DNA of 64,000 bases from Haemophilus haemolyticus (GTDB taxonomy: Bacteria; Pseudomonadota; Gammaproteobacteria; Enterobacterales; Pasteurellaceae), in the NCBI RefSeq assembly GCF_003493605.1, contig NZ_QQKA01000007.1, positions 51,960 to 115,959 on the forward strand. The letters run 5' to 3'. Both the position numbers and the translations under genes were made by a program. A model generated the notes under the pieces. That model was given only the letters and a program-made list of their open reading frames with translations. It ran no database searches and was not told the origin of the DNA. The stretch's first letter is position 1, and each line of letters opens with the position of its first letter. Below are positions 23,237 through 35,848 of the stretch, piece by piece.

Positions 23237-23587
23237 ATGTCTAACATTATCAAACAACTTGAACAAGAACAATTAAAACAAAACGTACCTAGCTTCCGCC
23301 CAGGTGATACTTTAGAAGTTAAAGTATGGGTAGTTGAAGGTAGCAAACGTCGTTTGCAAGCATTCGAAGGCGTGGTTATTGCAATTCGTAACCGTGGCTT
23401 GCACTCAGCATTCACTTTACGTAAAGTATCTAACGGCGTAGGCGTTGAGCGTGTATTCCAAACTCACTCTCCAGCTGTAGATTCTATCGCAGTTAAACGT
23501 AAAGGTGCGGTACGTAAAGCTAAACTTTACTACTTACGTGAACGTTCAGGTAAATCAGCTCGTATTAAAGAGCGTTTAGGCGAGTAA
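23237..23587 (+). CDS. rplS: 50S ribosomal protein L19
   Basis: 116 aa. [32 protein letters not shown] and [18 protein letters not shown] identify L19. It is last gene of the operon, followed by a strong terminator. Confidence 0.98.
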   Translation: MSNIIKQLEQEQLKQNVPSFRPGDTLEVKVWVVEGSKRRLQAFEGVVIAIRNRGLHSAFTLRKVSNGVGVERVFQTHSPAVDSIAVKRKGAVRKAKLYYLRERSGKSARIKERLGE

Positions 23588-23597
23588 TTTCGCAAAG

Positions 23598-23626
23598 AAA
23601 AAGGCTTGGAATTCCAAGCCTTTTTT
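23598..23626. terminator. Bidirectional terminator between rplS and queH
   Basis: A long palindrome with stem AAGGCTTGG (23601-23609) / CCAAGCCTT (23614-23622). A- and T-runs on both sides let it work for rplS (+) and queH (-). Confidence 0.93.
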
Positions 23627-23638
23627 GCATTCATCATA

Positions 23639-24376
23639 TTAATCAGCACTATAATACAATTTTCCGATTTCAATTTTTTGACGACCAGTCTCTTCTCGCC
23701 ATTTATTACTATCACGTAAAGAATATACACAACCGCAATATTCCTGTTGATAAAACCGCTCACGCTTACTAATTTCAATCATGCGTTGCGAGCCACCTTC
23801 CTTGCGCCAGTTATAATCCCAATAAATAACATCATCATATTTTTCCGCAGCACGATGCCCACAGCCATTGATTTGATTCATATCCTTCCAGCGAGAAATA
23901 CCTAGGCAACTAGTAAATACAGGGAAACCATGTTTATGAGCATATTCAGCAGCTTTTTCAAAACGCATATCAAAACACATTGTGCAGCGAATACCTCTCT
24001 CAGGCTCCCATTCCATACCCTTAGCACGATCAAACCAATTTTGACGATCGTAATCAGCATCAATAAATGGAATACCAAATTTTTTTGCAAAACGGATATT
24101 TTCTTCTTTACGAATCAAATATTCTTTGAGTGGATGAATGTTTGGATTATAAAAATAAATTGTAAATTCAATGCCTGATGCAAGAATTGCTTCCATCACT
24201 TCGCCAGAGCAAGGCGCACAACAAGAATGCAAAAGGAGCTTATTGTGTCCATCTGGCAACTCAAGTTTTTCACGAATAAAAGGTGCGTTAGGATCCTTAC
24301 GGATTTTTTGTTTTCGCGGTTTAGCTTGAAAATTGACCGCACTTTTTTCTAGTTTAGGTTGAAGTTCTGTATTCAT
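23639..24376 (-). CDS. queH: Epoxyqueuosine reductase QueH
   Basis: 245 aa (DUF208). Cys-rich motifs [38 protein letters not shown] and [11 protein letters not shown] provide the ligands for the [4Fe-4S] cluster and second metal. QueH reduces epoxyqueuosine to queuosine in tRNA, the last step after Tgt and QueA, both at the far end of this window. It is a non-cobalamin alternative to QueG. Confidence 0.94.
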   Translation of the reverse strand: MNTELQPKLEKSAVNFQAKPRKQKIRKDPNAPFIREKLELPDGHNKLLLHSCCAPCSGEVMEAILASGIEFTIYFYNPNIHPLKEYLIRKEENIRFAKKFGIPFIDADYDRQNWFDRAKGMEWEPERGIRCTMCFDMRFEKAAEYAHKHGFPVFTSCLGISRWKDMNQINGCGHRAAEKYDDVIYWDYNWRKEGGSQRMIEISKRERFYQQEYCGCVYSLRDSNKWREETGRQKIEIGKLYYSAD

Positions 24377-24426
24377 AAAGTTTAATTAAAATTAATGGGT
24401 ATCAAGTATATAAGCTAAATTATGGA

Positions 24427-25425
24427 CTAATAATTTCTATCTACAGACAAATATGCCAATGAAATCAACGCTTGTTTATATTCACTTTCTGGCAAAATTT
24501 CGATTGCATCCACTGCTTTTTGAGCCTCTTCTTTTGCACGATTCATTGCATAATCTAAAGACTTATGCTCCGTCATAATAGCTAATACTTCATCAATTGC
24601 TTCACGTTTACCACCTTGCTCAATCGCTTCGCGAATTAAAGCCGACTGTTGAGCATTTCCATGACGCATAGCGTGTAGCAGAGGAAGGGTTGGTTTTCCT
24701 TCAGCTAAATCATCGCCTACATTTTTGCCTAGAGCTTGCGCATTTGCACTATAATCCAATACATCATCCACGAGCTGAAATGCAGTGCCAAGATAACGCC
24801 CATAATCTTGTAAAGCCTTTTCTTGAGCTTCTGTTCCACCGGCGACAATTGCCGCAGCCTGTCCAGCCACTTCAAACAAACGGGCAGTTTTACTATAAAT
24901 GACACGCATATAATTAGCTTCGCTCGTTTCAGGATCATTAACATTCATTAACTGCTGAACTTCGCCTTCCGCTAAAACGTTAGTCGCATCCGCCATAATA
25001 CTTAAAATTTTCAATGATTCTAATTGTGCAACCAATTGAAATGCACGTGTATAAATAAAATCGCCTACCAACACACTCGCCGCATTGCCAAATTCAGCAT
25101 TCGCCGTAGCACGCCCACGACGCATATCAGATTCATCTACTACATCATCGTGTAATAAAGAAGCGGTATGAATAAATTCAACAAAAGTAGCACAAGTAAT
25201 TGAATTAGATCCTTCAAACCCTAAAGATCGAGCTGCAAGCACTGAGATCAACGGGCGTATCCGCTTACCGCCACCTTGAACAATATAAAAACCTAACTGT
25301 CCTATTAATGGAACATCTGAATTAAGCTGAGCAAGAATATTTTGATTAACTTTTTGCATATCGGGATCTGCAAGTTTTTGGATCTCGTCTATGCTCATAA
25401 GATCTTGTTTCTTCATTTTTTTCAT
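24427..25425 (-). CDS. ispB: Octaprenyl diphosphate synthase IspB
   Basis: 332 aa from the first ATG (25425); starts at 25416 or 25398 are also possible because no strong ribosome site decides. The two Asp-rich motifs HDDVVDESD and LVDDVLDYS coordinate Mg and substrate. It builds the isoprenoid side chain of quinones. Divergent from rplU, as in E. coli. Confidence 0.94.
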   Translation of the reverse strand: MKKMKKQDLMSIDEIQKLADPDMQKVNQNILAQLNSDVPLIGQLGFYIVQGGGKRIRPLISVLAARSLGFEGSNSITCATFVEFIHTASLLHDDVVDESDMRRGRATANAEFGNAASVLVGDFIYTRAFQLVAQLESLKILSIMADATNVLAEGEVQQLMNVNDPETSEANYMRVIYSKTARLFEVAGQAAAIVAGGTEAQEKALQDYGRYLGTAFQLVDDVLDYSANAQALGKNVGDDLAEGKPTLPLLHAMRHGNAQQSALIREAIEQGGKREAIDEVLAIMTEHKSLDYAMNRAKEEAQKAVDAIEILPESEYKQALISLAYLSVDRNY

Positions 25426-25528
25426 CAATTATTAGTCAAAAGTGCAGTGCATTTTACCCGAATTTTCAGACTTTCTGAAATCAATCCGCAAATGAAAGGA
25501 ATTTTTTTATTTTATTGCAAATAAATCC

Positions 25529-25557
25529 TTGCCATAGGTAGGATTTTTCCGTAGAAT
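25529..25557 (+). promoter_or_regulatory. Sigma-70 promoter of rplU-rpmA
   Basis: -35 TTGCCA (25529-25534), 17-bp spacer, -10 TAGAAT (25552-25557). The predicted start near 25564 gives a leader of about 67 bases containing a hairpin at 25585-25613. Confidence 0.7.
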
Positions 25558-25584
25558 TTGCGACCTATTTGTATGAATTTTTAA

Positions 25585-25613
25585 GTGTGGACTGCTAAAA
25601 AGCAGGGAAACAC
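25585..25613 (+). promoter_or_regulatory. Leader hairpin of rplU mRNA
   Basis: GTGT and ACAC plus CTGCT (25592-25596) and AGCAG (25601-25605) form a stem with a purine-rich internal loop, 18 bases before the rplU ATG. It is possibly an autoregulatory site for L21; no direct evidence. Confidence 0.45.
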
Positions 25614-25630
25614 AATTAAGCGGAGTATTT

Positions 25631-25942
25631 ATGTACGCAGTTTTCCAAAGTGGCGGTAAACAACACCGTGTGAGCGAAGGTCAAGTTGTTCGTTTAGAAA
25701 AACTTGAACTTGCAACTGGCGCAACAGTTGAGTTCGATTCTGTGTTGATGGTCGTTAATGGTGAAGATGTTAAAATTGGTGCACCAGTAGTTGCTGGTGC
25801 AAAAGTAGTGGCTGAAGTTGTTGCACAAGGTCGTGGCGAGAAAGTTAAAATCGTTAAATTCCGTCGTCGCAAACACAGCCGTAAACAACAAGGTCATCGT
25901 CAGTGGTTCACAGAAGTGAAAATCACTGGGATTCAAGCATAA
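25631..25942 (+). CDS. rplU: 50S ribosomal protein L21
   Basis: 103 aa. [18 protein letters not shown] and [13 protein letters not shown] are L21 signatures. It is followed after 20 bases by rpmA. Confidence 0.98.
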   Translation: MYAVFQSGGKQHRVSEGQVVRLEKLELATGATVEFDSVLMVVNGEDVKIGAPVVAGAKVVAEVVAQGRGEKVKIVKFRRRKHSRKQQGHRQWFTEVKITGIQA

Positions 25943-25962
25943 TTTCAGAGGAGATCAAGTAG

Positions 25963-26220
25963 ATGGCAACTAAAAAAGCTGGTGGTTCAACTCGTAACGG
26001 TCGTGATTCTGAAGCTAAACGCCTTGGTGTTAAACGTTTCGGTGGCGAATCTGTATTAGCAGGTAGCATTATTGTTCGCCAACGTGGTACTAAATTCCAC
26101 GCAGGTAACAACGTAGGAATGGGAAGAGATCACACCTTATTCGCAACCGCAGATGGTAAAGTTAAATTTGAAGTAAAAGGCGAGAAAAGCCGTAAATACG
26201 TAAGTATTGTTACTGAATAA
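25963..26220 (+). CDS. rpmA: 50S ribosomal protein L27
   Basis: 85 aa. N-terminus [16 protein letters not shown] and [20 protein letters not shown] identify L27, whose N-terminal tail reaches the peptidyl transferase centre. The rplU-rpmA-(eamA)-obgE order is conserved in gamma-proteobacteria. Confidence 0.98.
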
Positions 26221-26239
26221 TTTAAAATCTATTCCATTG

Positions 26240-26275
26240 AAACGCCCTACAATTTTGTGGGGCGTTTTGTCTTTC
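26240..26275 (+). terminator. Rho-independent terminator after rpmA
   Basis: Stem AAACGCCC-TAC (26240-26250) / GTG-GGGCGTTT (26257-26267) with an AT loop, then TTGTCTTTCTT. It limits ribosomal operon transcription into the transporter gene. Confidence 0.88.
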
Positions 26276-26300
26276 TTAATTTCACATAAGTGAGAACGCA

Positions 26301-27221
26301 ATGAAACAACAACCTTTACTAGGCTTTACCTTTGCACTTATTGCTGCAATGGCTTGGGGGTCATTGCCTATTGCTTTGAAACAAGTTTTGTCTGTAATGA
26401 ATGCGCAAACTATCGTATGGTATCGTTTCATTATTGCTGCAGTTTCATTATTGGCTTTACTTGCTTATAAAAAACAATTACCTGAATTAATGAAAGTTCG
26501 CCAATATGCATGGATTATGATTATTGGAGTAATTGGTCTTACCGGCAATTTTCTATTATTTAGTAGCTCGCTGAATTACATTGAACCATCAGTTGCACAA
26601 ATTTTTATTCATTTATCCTCTTTTGGAATGCTCATCTGTGGTGTACTGATCTTCAAAGAAAAATTAGGATTACACCAAAAGCTCGGACTTTTCTTATTAT
26701 TAATTGGTTTAGGCTTATTCTTTAATGATCGTTTTGCTGTATTTTCTGGACTAAATCAGTATTCAACAGGTGTCATTTTAAGTATAGGGGGTGCTCTTAT
26801 TTGGGTCGCTTATGGAATGGCACAAAAATTAATGTTACGTAAATTTAATTCACAACAAATCTTGCTAATGATGTATTTAGGTTGTGCCATAGTCTTTATG
26901 CCGATGGCTGAATTCTCGCAAGTGCAAGAACTCACACCTTTAGCTCTGATTTGTTTTATTTACTGCTGTTTAAATACCTTAATTGGATACGGCTCTTATG
27001 CGGAAGCTCTTAATCGTTGGGATGTATCAAAAGTCAGCGTTGTTATCACTCTTGTACCTCTTTTCACAATCCTATTTTCCCATATTGCCCATTATTTTAG
27101 CCCAGTAGATTTTGCAGCCCCAGAATTGAATAATATTAGCTATATTGGTGCATTTGTTGTAGTATGCGGGGCAATTTTATCCGCAATTGGACATAAATTA
27201 TTACCGCATAGAACTCATTAA
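26301..27221 (+). CDS. EamA/RhaT-family (DMT) transporter
   Basis: 306 aa with ten membrane spans as two EamA repeats. The first contains FALIAAMAWGSLPIALKQV; the second starts near STGVILSIGGALIWVAYG. This family exports amino acids or other metabolites; the substrate is unknown. It sits between rpmA and obgE, a position often taken by such a gene in Pasteurellaceae and Enterobacteria. Confidence 0.88.
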   Translation: MKQQPLLGFTFALIAAMAWGSLPIALKQVLSVMNAQTIVWYRFIIAAVSLLALLAYKKQLPELMKVRQYAWIMIIGVIGLTGNFLLFSSSLNYIEPSVAQIFIHLSSFGMLICGVLIFKEKLGLHQKLGLFLLLIGLGLFFNDRFAVFSGLNQYSTGVILSIGGALIWVAYGMAQKLMLRKFNSQQILLMMYLGCAIVFMPMAEFSQVQELTPLALICFIYCCLNTLIGYGSYAEALNRWDVSKVSVVITLVPLFTILFSHIAHYFSPVDFAAPELNNISYIGAFVVVCGAILSAIGHKLLPHRTH

Positions 27222-28421
<1,200 letters not shown>

Positions 28422-28452
28422 GAAAGTCTAATTTTGTAAGCATTAAAAATTT

Positions 28453-28485
28453 AAAAGCACCTAAAACTTTTAGGTGCTTTTTTCT
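28453..28485. terminator. Bidirectional terminator between obgE and ndk
   Basis: A 13-bp stem, AAAAGCACCTAAA (28453-28465) / TTTAGGTGCTTTT (28469-28481), with a 3-nt loop and T-run; it serves the convergent obgE and ndk genes. Confidence 0.93.
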
Positions 28486-28490
28486 ATCAA

Positions 28491-28913
28491 TTAACGCTCA
28501 AAAATTTCAGAATCAGTAAAGAAATAAGCAATTTCACGATTTGCACTTTCTATACTATCTGATCCGTGAACTGAATTTTCACGCTGACTTAATGCAAAAT
28601 CTTTACGAATTGTACCTTCTGCTGCAGTTTCTGGATTCGTTGTACCAATCAAAGTGCGGTAATCTTTCACTGCATTTTCTTTTTCAAGAACAGAAACCAC
28701 TATTGGCGAAGACATCATATATTCAACTAAAGGCGCAAAAAATTCTTTGCCTTGGTGTTCTGCATAAAAGCCTTCAGCCTGCTCACGAGTTAAGCGTACC
28801 ATTTTAGAGGCGATGATTTCAAAACCATTTTGCTCAAAACAAGTTAAGATCGCCCCAATTAGATTACGCTTTACCGCATCAGGTTTAATGATCGAAAAAG
28901 TTCTTTCTGTCAT
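28491..28913 (-). CDS. ndk: Nucleoside diphosphate kinase
   Basis: 140 aa from the second ATG (28913), placed 5 bases after AAGGAG; the adjacent first ATG is too close. [14 protein letters not shown] at the start; catalytic His in [12 protein letters not shown]. It balances NTP pools. It begins 10 bases after pepB. Confidence 0.96.
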   Translation of the reverse strand: MTERTFSIIKPDAVKRNLIGAILTCFEQNGFEIIASKMVRLTREQAEGFYAEHQGKEFFAPLVEYMMSSPIVVSVLEKENAVKDYRTLIGTTNPETAAEGTIRKDFALSQRENSVHGSDSIESANREIAYFFTDSEIFER

Positions 28914-28922
28914 CATATCTCC

Positions 28923-30227
28923 TTACTTCAATGATTTTGATAACATTAAATTTGCTAAAGTTTGCACACCAATCCCTGTTGCCCCAACAGCCCATAAATC
29001 ACTACCAGATTTACGATAAGTCGCTGAACAATCAATATGCAACCAATTTTGTTGATAATTTTTTACAAAATACGATAAAAATGCCGTTGCAGTGCTTGCC
29101 CCCGCTCCAACTGGAACCGAACCAATATTAGCAATATCGGCAAAAGATGAATTAATTTGTGAGCGATGAAAATCTTCAAATGGTAAACGCCAGAAAGGTT
29201 CATTTTCTTCTTGTGCTGATTGGAAAAGATTTTTCATAAGCTCATCATCCATAGATAATACCGAATGATAGTCATTTCCTACAGCCATTTTTGCTGCACC
29301 AGTTAAAGTTGCACAATCAATAATAAAATCTGGATTTTGACTATCCGCTTCAATCAATCCATCAGCCAACACCAAACGCCCTTCAGCGTCAGTATTCAGC
29401 ACTTCTGCGCTCACGCCATTTTTATAAGTAATAATATCGCCTAGTTTAAAGGCATTATTGCTTATCAAATTCTCTGCGCAACATAAATACAGCTTAACGC
29501 GTTGATTTAATCCGCGAGCAATAGCGAAACCTAAAGCCCCAGTTAATAATGCAGCCCCGCCCATATCAGTTCGCATTGTACTCATTCCATCACTTGGTTT
29601 GATACTGTAGCCGCCACTATCAAAAGTAATCCCCTTACCGACTAAACAAGCTAACACGGGCACATTCGGATCTTGTGTTGGATTGAAATCAAGTTGCAAC
29701 ATAGCAGGTGGATTAGCAGAGCCTTTACCCACTGTCCAAATTCCGTGATAACCCTGTTGTTCAAGATCCTCTCCAGAAATAATCTTAAAACTTACCGCAC
29801 TTTTTTCATTATAAATGTCCGCTTGGTTTAAGATAAATTCAGCCGCACGCTCCGCTAATTTAACTGGCGTTAAACTTTGTGCTGGTTCATTAATAATTCC
29901 ACGCACAAAATCGCCACATTCAATACGTGCTAACAATTCATCTTGCGGTTCATCATCTAAATGTGGAAACTCAATCGCGTAATCTTGTTTTGCAGTATAA
30001 AAACCTTGATAAAACACCCAGCAAAATTCTAAATCCCATCCTTCACCGACTAATTCCACATCTTTAATCCCTTGCCCACGCAATTTACGAGCGGCTTGTT
30101 GAACTAAAGTGCGGTCAGTTTTTTCATTATTTTTTAAATGAATCGTAACTTTATTAGAGTCAAAGCTCAAAATCGCATTTTTTCCCCAAGCGTCATTCGC
30201 TAAGGTATTTGAAAGTGTAATTTGCAT
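28923..30227 (-). CDS. pepB: Aminopeptidase B (leucyl aminopeptidase family) PepB
   Basis: 434 aa from ATG 30227, which has a strong GGGGGA site; the frame is open 8 codons further. M17 family metal and catalytic motifs: [27 protein letters not shown] and [14 protein letters not shown]. It is a cytoplasmic two-metal exopeptidase. It forms a two-gene unit with ndk. Confidence 0.95.
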   Translation of the reverse strand: MQITLSNTLANDAWGKNAILSFDSNKVTIHLKNNEKTDRTLVQQAARKLRGQGIKDVELVGEGWDLEFCWVFYQGFYTAKQDYAIEFPHLDDEPQDELLARIECGDFVRGIINEPAQSLTPVKLAERAAEFILNQADIYNEKSAVSFKIISGEDLEQQGYHGIWTVGKGSANPPAMLQLDFNPTQDPNVPVLACLVGKGITFDSGGYSIKPSDGMSTMRTDMGGAALLTGALGFAIARGLNQRVKLYLCCAENLISNNAFKLGDIITYKNGVSAEVLNTDAEGRLVLADGLIEADSQNPDFIIDCATLTGAAKMAVGNDYHSVLSMDDELMKNLFQSAQEENEPFWRLPFEDFHRSQINSSFADIANIGSVPVGAGASTATAFLSYFVKNYQQNWLHIDCSATYRKSGSDLWAVGATGIGVQTLANLMLSKSLK

Positions 30228-30303
30228 ATTTATTCCCCCATATATAAACAAAATAAATTTAGAAACTATACCAGCTTTATTTCTGATAGTTAATTATTTG
30301 ACA

Positions 30304-31347
30304 TTATTCACTCACTTTTTGACACCAATCTTGATGATTTAAATACCAAATTACCGTTTTTCTTAATCCAGATTCAAAAGTCTCTTTAGGTACCCAACCT
30401 AACTTATCATTGATTTTACTTGTATCAAGCGCATAACGAAGATCGTGACCTAGTCTATCTTGTACATAGCAAATTAAATCTTCATATTTATCAATATGTT
30501 TTGGTTTATTAGGTAAAAATTCTTCCAATAAAGAACAAATAGAACGCACCACTTCAATGTTGGACTTTTCATTATTTCCGCCAATATTATAGGTTTCCCC
30601 AATAGTTCCTTTCGTCAAAACGTTATATAGAGCATCAATATGATCTTCAACAAATAACCAATCTCTAATTTGCAAACCATCGCCATAAATAGGCAGTGTT
30701 TTTCCCTCTATCGCATTTAAAATCATCAATGGAATTAATTTTTCAGGGTACTGATACGGGCCATAATTATTTGAACTATGTGTAATGATTGTCGGTAACC
30801 CATATGTTCTATACCAAGCCTGCACAAGATGATCACTTGCCGCCTTTGAAGCTGAATAAGGGCTACTAGGTTTATAAGCTGATGTTTCAGTAAATAAACC
30901 CTCATTACTTTTTAAATCTCCATAAACCTCATCGGTGGAAATATGTAAGAATCGGAAACTGGATTTTTTTTGATTATCTAAACGATGCCAGTAGTCTAGA
31001 ATAGATTCAAGTAGCCTATAAGTGCCTACAATATTGGTTTGTATAAACTCCGAAGAAGCATTTATAGAACGATCAACATGGCTTTCAGCGGCAAGATGGA
31101 TAACGGCATCAGGTTGATATTGTGCAAAAATATAAGACAACGCCTTAGTATCACAAATATCTGCTTGTACAAAAGCATAACGTGGGTGGTTTTCTACAGT
31201 TTTAAGTGAGGCTAAATTTCCCGCATAAGTCAGCTTATCAACATTGACGATCTTATTATGTGTCTTTTCAAGAAGATAACGGACAAGCGCAGAACCAATA
31301 AAACCCGCTCCACCAGTAACTAGAATTGTTCTATTTGTATTCGACAT
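30304..31347 (-). CDS. rffG: dTDP-glucose 4,6-dehydratase
   Basis: 347 aa, short-chain dehydrogenase fold. [15 protein letters not shown] binds [11 protein letters not shown] and [11 protein letters not shown] carry the catalytic residues, and [15 protein letters not shown] is the family hallmark. It makes dTDP-4-keto-6-deoxyglucose for surface sugars. No other dTDP-sugar genes adjoin it, so its end product is unclear. Confidence 0.92.
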   Translation of the reverse strand: MSNTNRTILVTGGAGFIGSALVRYLLEKTHNKIVNVDKLTYAGNLASLKTVENHPRYAFVQADICDTKALSYIFAQYQPDAVIHLAAESHVDRSINASSEFIQTNIVGTYRLLESILDYWHRLDNQKKSSFRFLHISTDEVYGDLKSNEGLFTETSAYKPSSPYSASKAASDHLVQAWYRTYGLPTIITHSSNNYGPYQYPEKLIPLMILNAIEGKTLPIYGDGLQIRDWLFVEDHIDALYNVLTKGTIGETYNIGGNNEKSNIEVVRSICSLLEEFLPNKPKHIDKYEDLICYVQDRLGHDLRYALDTSKINDKLGWVPKETFESGLRKTVIWYLNHQDWCQKVSE

Positions 31348-31382
31348 TTTTACCCGATTCTCGTTATAAACAATTTCAAACG

Positions 31383-31412
31383 AAAAGTGCGGTAAATTTT
31401 ACCGCACTTTTA
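31383..31412 (-). terminator. USS-pair terminator of glnA
   Basis: AAGTGCGGT (31385-31393) and ACCGCACTT (31401-31409) form a tight hairpin with AT-rich flanks directly after the glnA stop. Confidence 0.85.
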
Positions 31413-31434
31413 AACATGATTTCATCAATGATGA

Positions 31435-32853
31435 TTACGCATAATACATCTCAAACTCAACTGGATGTGGTGCCATATTTAAACGTTCCACTTCTTTACG
31501 TTTGATACTGATAAACGCATCAATAAAATCTTTAGCAAATACGCCACCTTGAGTTAAAAATTCATAGTCTTTTTCTAATGAATTCAATGCTTCTTCTAAA
31601 GAGCTTGCAACCGCTGGAATATCTTTTAATTCTTCTGGTGGAAGATCGTAAAGATTTTTATCCATCGCATCTCCTGGATGGATTTTATTTACCACGCCAT
31701 CAAGACCTGCCATTAATAATGCAGCAAATGCTAAATATGGGTTTGCCAATGGATCTGGGAAACGTGATTCTACGCGAATCGCTTTTGGATTGGTTACAGC
31801 AGGAATACGAATTGAAGCAGAACGATTGCTTGCAGAGTAAGCCAACAATACTGGTGCTTCATAACCAGGCACTAAACGTTTATATGAATTAGTACTTGGA
31901 TTAGTGAACGCATTTAAGGCTTTAGCGTGCTTAATGATACCGCCGATGTAGTAAAGTGCGGTTTCAGAAAGACCTGCATATTTATCGCCTTGGAAAATAT
32001 TTTTCCCGTCTTTACTTAACGACATATTACAGTGCATACCCGAACCATTATCTCCAGTAATTGGTTTGGGCATAAAACACGCCGTTTTACCGTGCTCTAA
32101 TGCAACGTTTTGTACGACATATTTATAAATTTGGGTTTCATCCGCTTTTAAAGTTAGCGTATTAAATTTAGTCGCAATTTCGTTTTGTCCCGCAGTCGCC
32201 ACTTCATGATGATGGGCTTCAATCACAAGGCCCATTTCTTCTAAAATCAAGCACATTTCAGAACGAATATCGTGCACACTATCAATTGGTGCAACGGCAC
32301 AATATCCGCCTTTTTTCAATGGACGATAAGCGTTATTACCTTCTTCATATTTTTTATTCGTGTTCCAAGCAGCTTCTATATCATCAATAGAAAAAGACGC
32401 TTTGTTCATTGATACATTAAAACGCACATCATCAAATAAGAAGAATTCTGGCTCTGGGCCGAAAAAAGCTTGATCTGCAATACCAGTTGAACGCATATAA
32501 TTTTCTGCACGAATTGCAATAGAGCGCGGATCACGATCATAGCTTTGCATTGTCGTTGGTTCATAAACACTACAACGAATAGAAAGCGTTGGAATTTGCG
32601 CGAATGGATCGACCACGGCTGTTTCAGCCATTGGCATAAGCAACATATCAGCTTTATTAATAGTCTTCCATCCTTCTACAGAGGAGCCATCAAACATCTT
32701 GCCGTCTTCAAACATATCTTCATCAACAAGGTTAACTGGGATAGAAACACCATGTTCTTTACCTTTAATATCGGTAAATCGAAGAAGTACAAATTTCACA
32801 TTATTTTCTTCAATTAGCTTAAATACATTAGCGATTGCATTTGCGTTTGGCAC
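31435..32853 (-). CDS. glnA: Glutamine synthetase GlnA (type I)
   Basis: 472 aa. It starts with GTG (32853) after GAGGATTTCCTAA. Motifs [11 protein letters not shown], the metal-binding [12 protein letters not shown] and [15 protein letters not shown] [13 protein letters not shown], and NLYDLPPEE, which includes the Tyr adenylylated in GSI-beta enzymes. It assimilates ammonia. Divergent from typA; a -10-like TATAAT lies at 32901-32896 on the minus strand. No ntrBC genes are adjacent. Confidence 0.97.
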   Translation of the reverse strand: MPNANAIANVFKLIEENNVKFVLLRFTDIKGKEHGVSIPVNLVDEDMFEDGKMFDGSSVEGWKTINKADMLLMPMAETAVVDPFAQIPTLSIRCSVYEPTTMQSYDRDPRSIAIRAENYMRSTGIADQAFFGPEPEFFLFDDVRFNVSMNKASFSIDDIEAAWNTNKKYEEGNNAYRPLKKGGYCAVAPIDSVHDIRSEMCLILEEMGLVIEAHHHEVATAGQNEIATKFNTLTLKADETQIYKYVVQNVALEHGKTACFMPKPITGDNGSGMHCNMSLSKDGKNIFQGDKYAGLSETALYYIGGIIKHAKALNAFTNPSTNSYKRLVPGYEAPVLLAYSASNRSASIRIPAVTNPKAIRVESRFPDPLANPYLAFAALLMAGLDGVVNKIHPGDAMDKNLYDLPPEELKDIPAVASSLEEALNSLEKDYEFLTQGGVFAKDFIDAFISIKRKEVERLNMAPHPVEFEMYYA

Positions 32854-33085
32854 TTAGGAAATCCTCTATGGTTAGTCTTATTAAGATAAGCACGCATTAT
32901 AACGTAGCCATGCTATTTTTTCATGAAATTTATTTTTCTTATTCTAGCCATAGCAGAAAAAGAAAAATACATGTATAATTTTTGCCCTTTCGACAAATGT
33001 AGAAATGTAGGGTGCAATTCGTTGCGCCATTTTTTATGTAACAATGCAATAAAAATTGCATCTTATCCAATTAAAGCATTAAACA

Positions 33086-34936
33086 ATGAAAAACGAAATC
33101 GATATTAAAAAACTCCGTAACATCGCCATTATTGCCCACGTAGACCACGGTAAAACAACTCTTGTGGATAAACTTCTGCAACAATCTGGTACTTTTGAAT
33201 CTGCTCGTGGCGATGTAGATGAACGCGTTATGGACTCAAACGATCTTGAAAAAGAACGTGGCATTACCATTCTTGCAAAAAATACCGCGATTAACTGGAA
33301 TGACTACCGTATTAACATTGTGGATACTCCAGGACACGCCGACTTCGGTGGCGAAGTTGAACGTGTACTTTCTATGGTGGACTCTGTACTTTTAGTCGTT
33401 GATGCTTTTGATGGCCCAATGCCACAAACGCGTTTCGTGACACAAAAAGCATTCGCTCACGGCTTAAAACCAATCGTCGTAATTAATAAAGTTGATCGCC
33501 CTGGTGCGCGCCCTGACTGGGTTGTAGATCAAGTATTTGATTTATTTGTCAATCTTGGTGCAACAGATGAACAATTAGACTTCCCTATTATCTATGCATC
33601 AGCATTAAATGGTGTTGCAGGTCTTGAGCACGAAGAATTAGCAGAAGATATGACGCCATTATTTGAAGCTATTGTGAAATATGTAGAGCCGCCAAAAGTA
33701 GAACTTGATGCGCCATTCCAAATGCAAATTTCACAATTAGACTATAACAACTATGTAGGTGTTATCGGCATTGGTCGTATTAAGCGTGGTGCGATTAAAC
33801 CAAATCAACCTGTTACTATCATCAATAGTGAAGGAAAAACTCGTCAAGGTCGTATCGGTCAAGTACTTGGTCATCTTGGTTTACAACGTTATGAAGAAGA
33901 TGTTGCTTACGCAGGCGATATCGTGGCAATCACTGGTTTAGGAGAATTAAACATTTCAGATACGATTTGTGATATTAACGCAGTGGAAGCATTGCCATCA
34001 TTAACTGTTGATGAACCAACAGTAACAATGTTCTTCTGTGTGAATACCTCTCCATTTGCAGGGCAAGAAGGAAAATATGTCACATCTCGTCAAATTCTTG
34101 AACGTTTAAATAAAGAATTGGTTCACAACGTAGCGTTACGCGTAGAAGAAACCCCAAACCCAGATGAATTCCGTGTTTCTGGTCGTGGGGAATTACATCT
34201 TTCAGTGTTAATCGAAAATATGCGTCGTGAAGGTTATGAACTTGCGGTTTCTCGTCCAAAAGTAATTTATCGTGATATTGACGGTAAAAAACAAGAGCCA
34301 TACGAACAAGTAACTATTGATGTGGAGGAACAGCATCAAGGTTCAGTGATGGAAGCATTAGGTATTCGTAAAGGCGAAGTTCGTGATATGTTGCCAGATG
34401 GCAAAGGCCGTGTTCGTTTAGAATACATCATTCCTAGCCGTGGATTAATTGGTTTCCGTGGCGATTTTATGACCATGACTTCTGGCACAGGCTTACTTTA
34501 CTCAAGTTTTAGCCACTATGATGAAATCAAAGGTGGAGATATTGGCCAACGTAAAAATGGTGTATTAATCTCGAACGCAACAGGTAAAGCACTGGGTTAT
34601 GCATTATTTGGCTTACAAGAACGTGGTAAGTTAATGATTGATGCAAACGTGGAAGTTTATGAAGGTCAAATTATCGGTATTCATAGCCGCTCAAATGACT
34701 TAACCGTAAACTGCTTACAAGGTAAAAAACTAACCAATATGCGTGCGTCAGGTAAAGACGATGCGATTGTGCTGACTACACCTGTAAAATTCAGTCTTGA
34801 ACAAGCGATTGAATTTATCGATGACGATGAATTAGTGGAAGTGACACCTGAGTCGATTCGTATCCGTAAAAAACTTTTAACGGAAAACGATCGTAAACGT
34901 GCAAATCGTACGACAACAAGTACTAGCACGCATTAA
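33086..34936 (+). CDS. typA: Ribosome-associated GTPase TypA/BipA
   Basis: 616 aa. Translational GTPase: [17 protein letters not shown] (G1), RGITILAK (G2), DTPGHADF (G3) and NKVD (G4); the C-terminal unique domain includes [14 protein letters not shown]. It supports 50S assembly and growth at low temperature. A TATAAT at 32974-32979 is the likely -10. A USS-pair terminator follows. Confidence 0.96.
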   Translation: MKNEIDIKKLRNIAIIAHVDHGKTTLVDKLLQQSGTFESARGDVDERVMDSNDLEKERGITILAKNTAINWNDYRINIVDTPGHADFGGEVERVLSMVDSVLLVVDAFDGPMPQTRFVTQKAFAHGLKPIVVINKVDRPGARPDWVVDQVFDLFVNLGATDEQLDFPIIYASALNGVAGLEHEELAEDMTPLFEAIVKYVEPPKVELDAPFQMQISQLDYNNYVGVIGIGRIKRGAIKPNQPVTIINSEGKTRQGRIGQVLGHLGLQRYEEDVAYAGDIVAITGLGELNISDTICDINAVEALPSLTVDEPTVTMFFCVNTSPFAGQEGKYVTSRQILERLNKELVHNVALRVEETPNPDEFRVSGRGELHLSVLIENMRREGYELAVSRPKVIYRDIDGKKQEPYEQVTIDVEEQHQGSVMEALGIRKGEVRDMLPDGKGRVRLEYIIPSRGLIGFRGDFMTMTSGTGLLYSSFSHYDEIKGGDIGQRKNGVLISNATGKALGYALFGLQERGKLMIDANVEVYEGQIIGIHSRSNDLTVNCLQGKKLTNMRASGKDDAIVLTTPVKFSLEQAIEFIDDDELVEVTPESIRIRKKLLTENDRKRANRTTTSTSTH

Positions 34937-34971
34937 TAAATAAAGCTAAACGTTAAAACTTAGAAAAAATT

Positions 34972-35012
34972 AACCGCACTTTGGGAATACAACTAAAGTG
35001 CGGTTATTTTTA
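34972..35012 (+). terminator. USS-pair terminator after typA
   Basis: AACCGCACTTT (34972-34982) and AAAGTGCGGTT (34995-35005), 11-bp stem with a 12-nt loop, then ATTTTTATG; it lies between convergent typA and pdxH. Confidence 0.87.
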
Positions 35013-35023
35013 TGCTCAATTTA

Positions 35024-35656
35024 CTAAGGAGACAATCTTTCTCTAATCCAATTATCACTTACTTTACGATAACGAATGCGATCATGTAAACGGCTTGGTC
35101 GCCCTTGCCAAAATTCCACGGTTTCTGGCACAACTAAATAGCCGCCCCAATAATCTGGTCGAGGCACCTTTAATGGATGTTTAGCAGCAACCAATGCGGC
35201 TTTTGCTAGTAAAGATTTATAATTAGAAATCACCGCACTTTGCTCACTTGCCCAAGCTCCTATACGACTGGTGTAAGGTCGGGTAGCAAAATATTTATCA
35301 GATTGTTCTGCCGAAATTTTAACCGCCTTACCTTCAATCCGCACTTGGCGTTCCAATTCTGGCCAAAAGAAAGTCAGTGCGACATAAGGGTTACGCTCAA
35401 TACAGCTGCCTTTTCGGCTAAGATAATTGGTAAAAAAGACAAAACCTTGTTCAGTGACTTCTTTTAGCAAAACCATTCGGCTATTTGGGCGACCTTGTTC
35501 ATCAACAGTCGCAATATTCATTGCAGTAGGTTCATTAACTTGAGCGTGAATAGCCTCTTTCTGCCATTGTTCAAATTGCGAAATTGGATTTTCATAGCAA
35601 TCATTTTGTGAAAGCACGCGTTTAGTATATTCATCGCGAATATTGTGTAATTCCAT
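35024..35656 (-). CDS. pdxH: Pyridoxine/pyridoxamine 5'-phosphate oxidase PdxH
   Basis: 210 aa from ATG 35656 ([12 protein letters not shown]), which is preceded by AAAGGAGAG; the frame is open 19 codons further without a ribosome site. FMN-binding [10 protein letters not shown] and [14 protein letters not shown], and the C-terminal PLP pocket around [10 protein letters not shown] with the terminal RERLSP, are all present. It makes pyridoxal phosphate, used by CysK in this window. Confidence 0.95.
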   Translation of the reverse strand: MELHNIRDEYTKRVLSQNDCYENPISQFEQWQKEAIHAQVNEPTAMNIATVDEQGRPNSRMVLLKEVTEQGFVFFTNYLSRKGSCIERNPYVALTFFWPELERQVRIEGKAVKISAEQSDKYFATRPYTSRIGAWASEQSAVISNYKSLLAKAALVAAKHPLKVPRPDYWGGYLVVPETVEFWQGRPSRLHDRIRYRKVSDNWIRERLSP

Positions 35657-35801
35657 TTTCTCTCCTTTCAAATTTGATGAAAAATGCAAATAGAATAAAG
35701 ACCCTAAAAGCATTCGTCAATTATCATAAAATATAAAACTCAAATGACATCAACTCTTGCAATTATTAGAAATATGCGTATCATCTAGCCCCCTATATTC
35801 A

Positions 35802-35842
35802 ACCTCGGGTTCCCTAACCCCGATTTATTTAAACTAAAAAGG
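35802..35842 (+). promoter_or_regulatory. preQ1-I riboswitch controlling yhhQ
   Basis: A 5-bp stem TCGGG (35805-35809 region) / CCCGA encloses a C-rich 9-10-nt loop (TTCCCTAAC). An A-rich tail follows, ending in AAACTAAAAAGG just before the yhhQ ATG. This is the compact H-type pseudoknot architecture of preQ1 class I: the C of the loop base recognises preQ1, the A-rich tail lies in the groove, and loop C residues can pair with the GG of the ribosome site. It implies translational repression of the transporter when preQ1 is plentiful. Confidence 0.85.
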
Positions 35843-35848
35843 TACAAC

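Noticed and set aside
25631..26220. Antisense open frames across rplU/rpmA and other ribosomal genes
   Set aside because: They are shadows of strongly biased codons in the real ribosomal protein genes, without ribosome sites.
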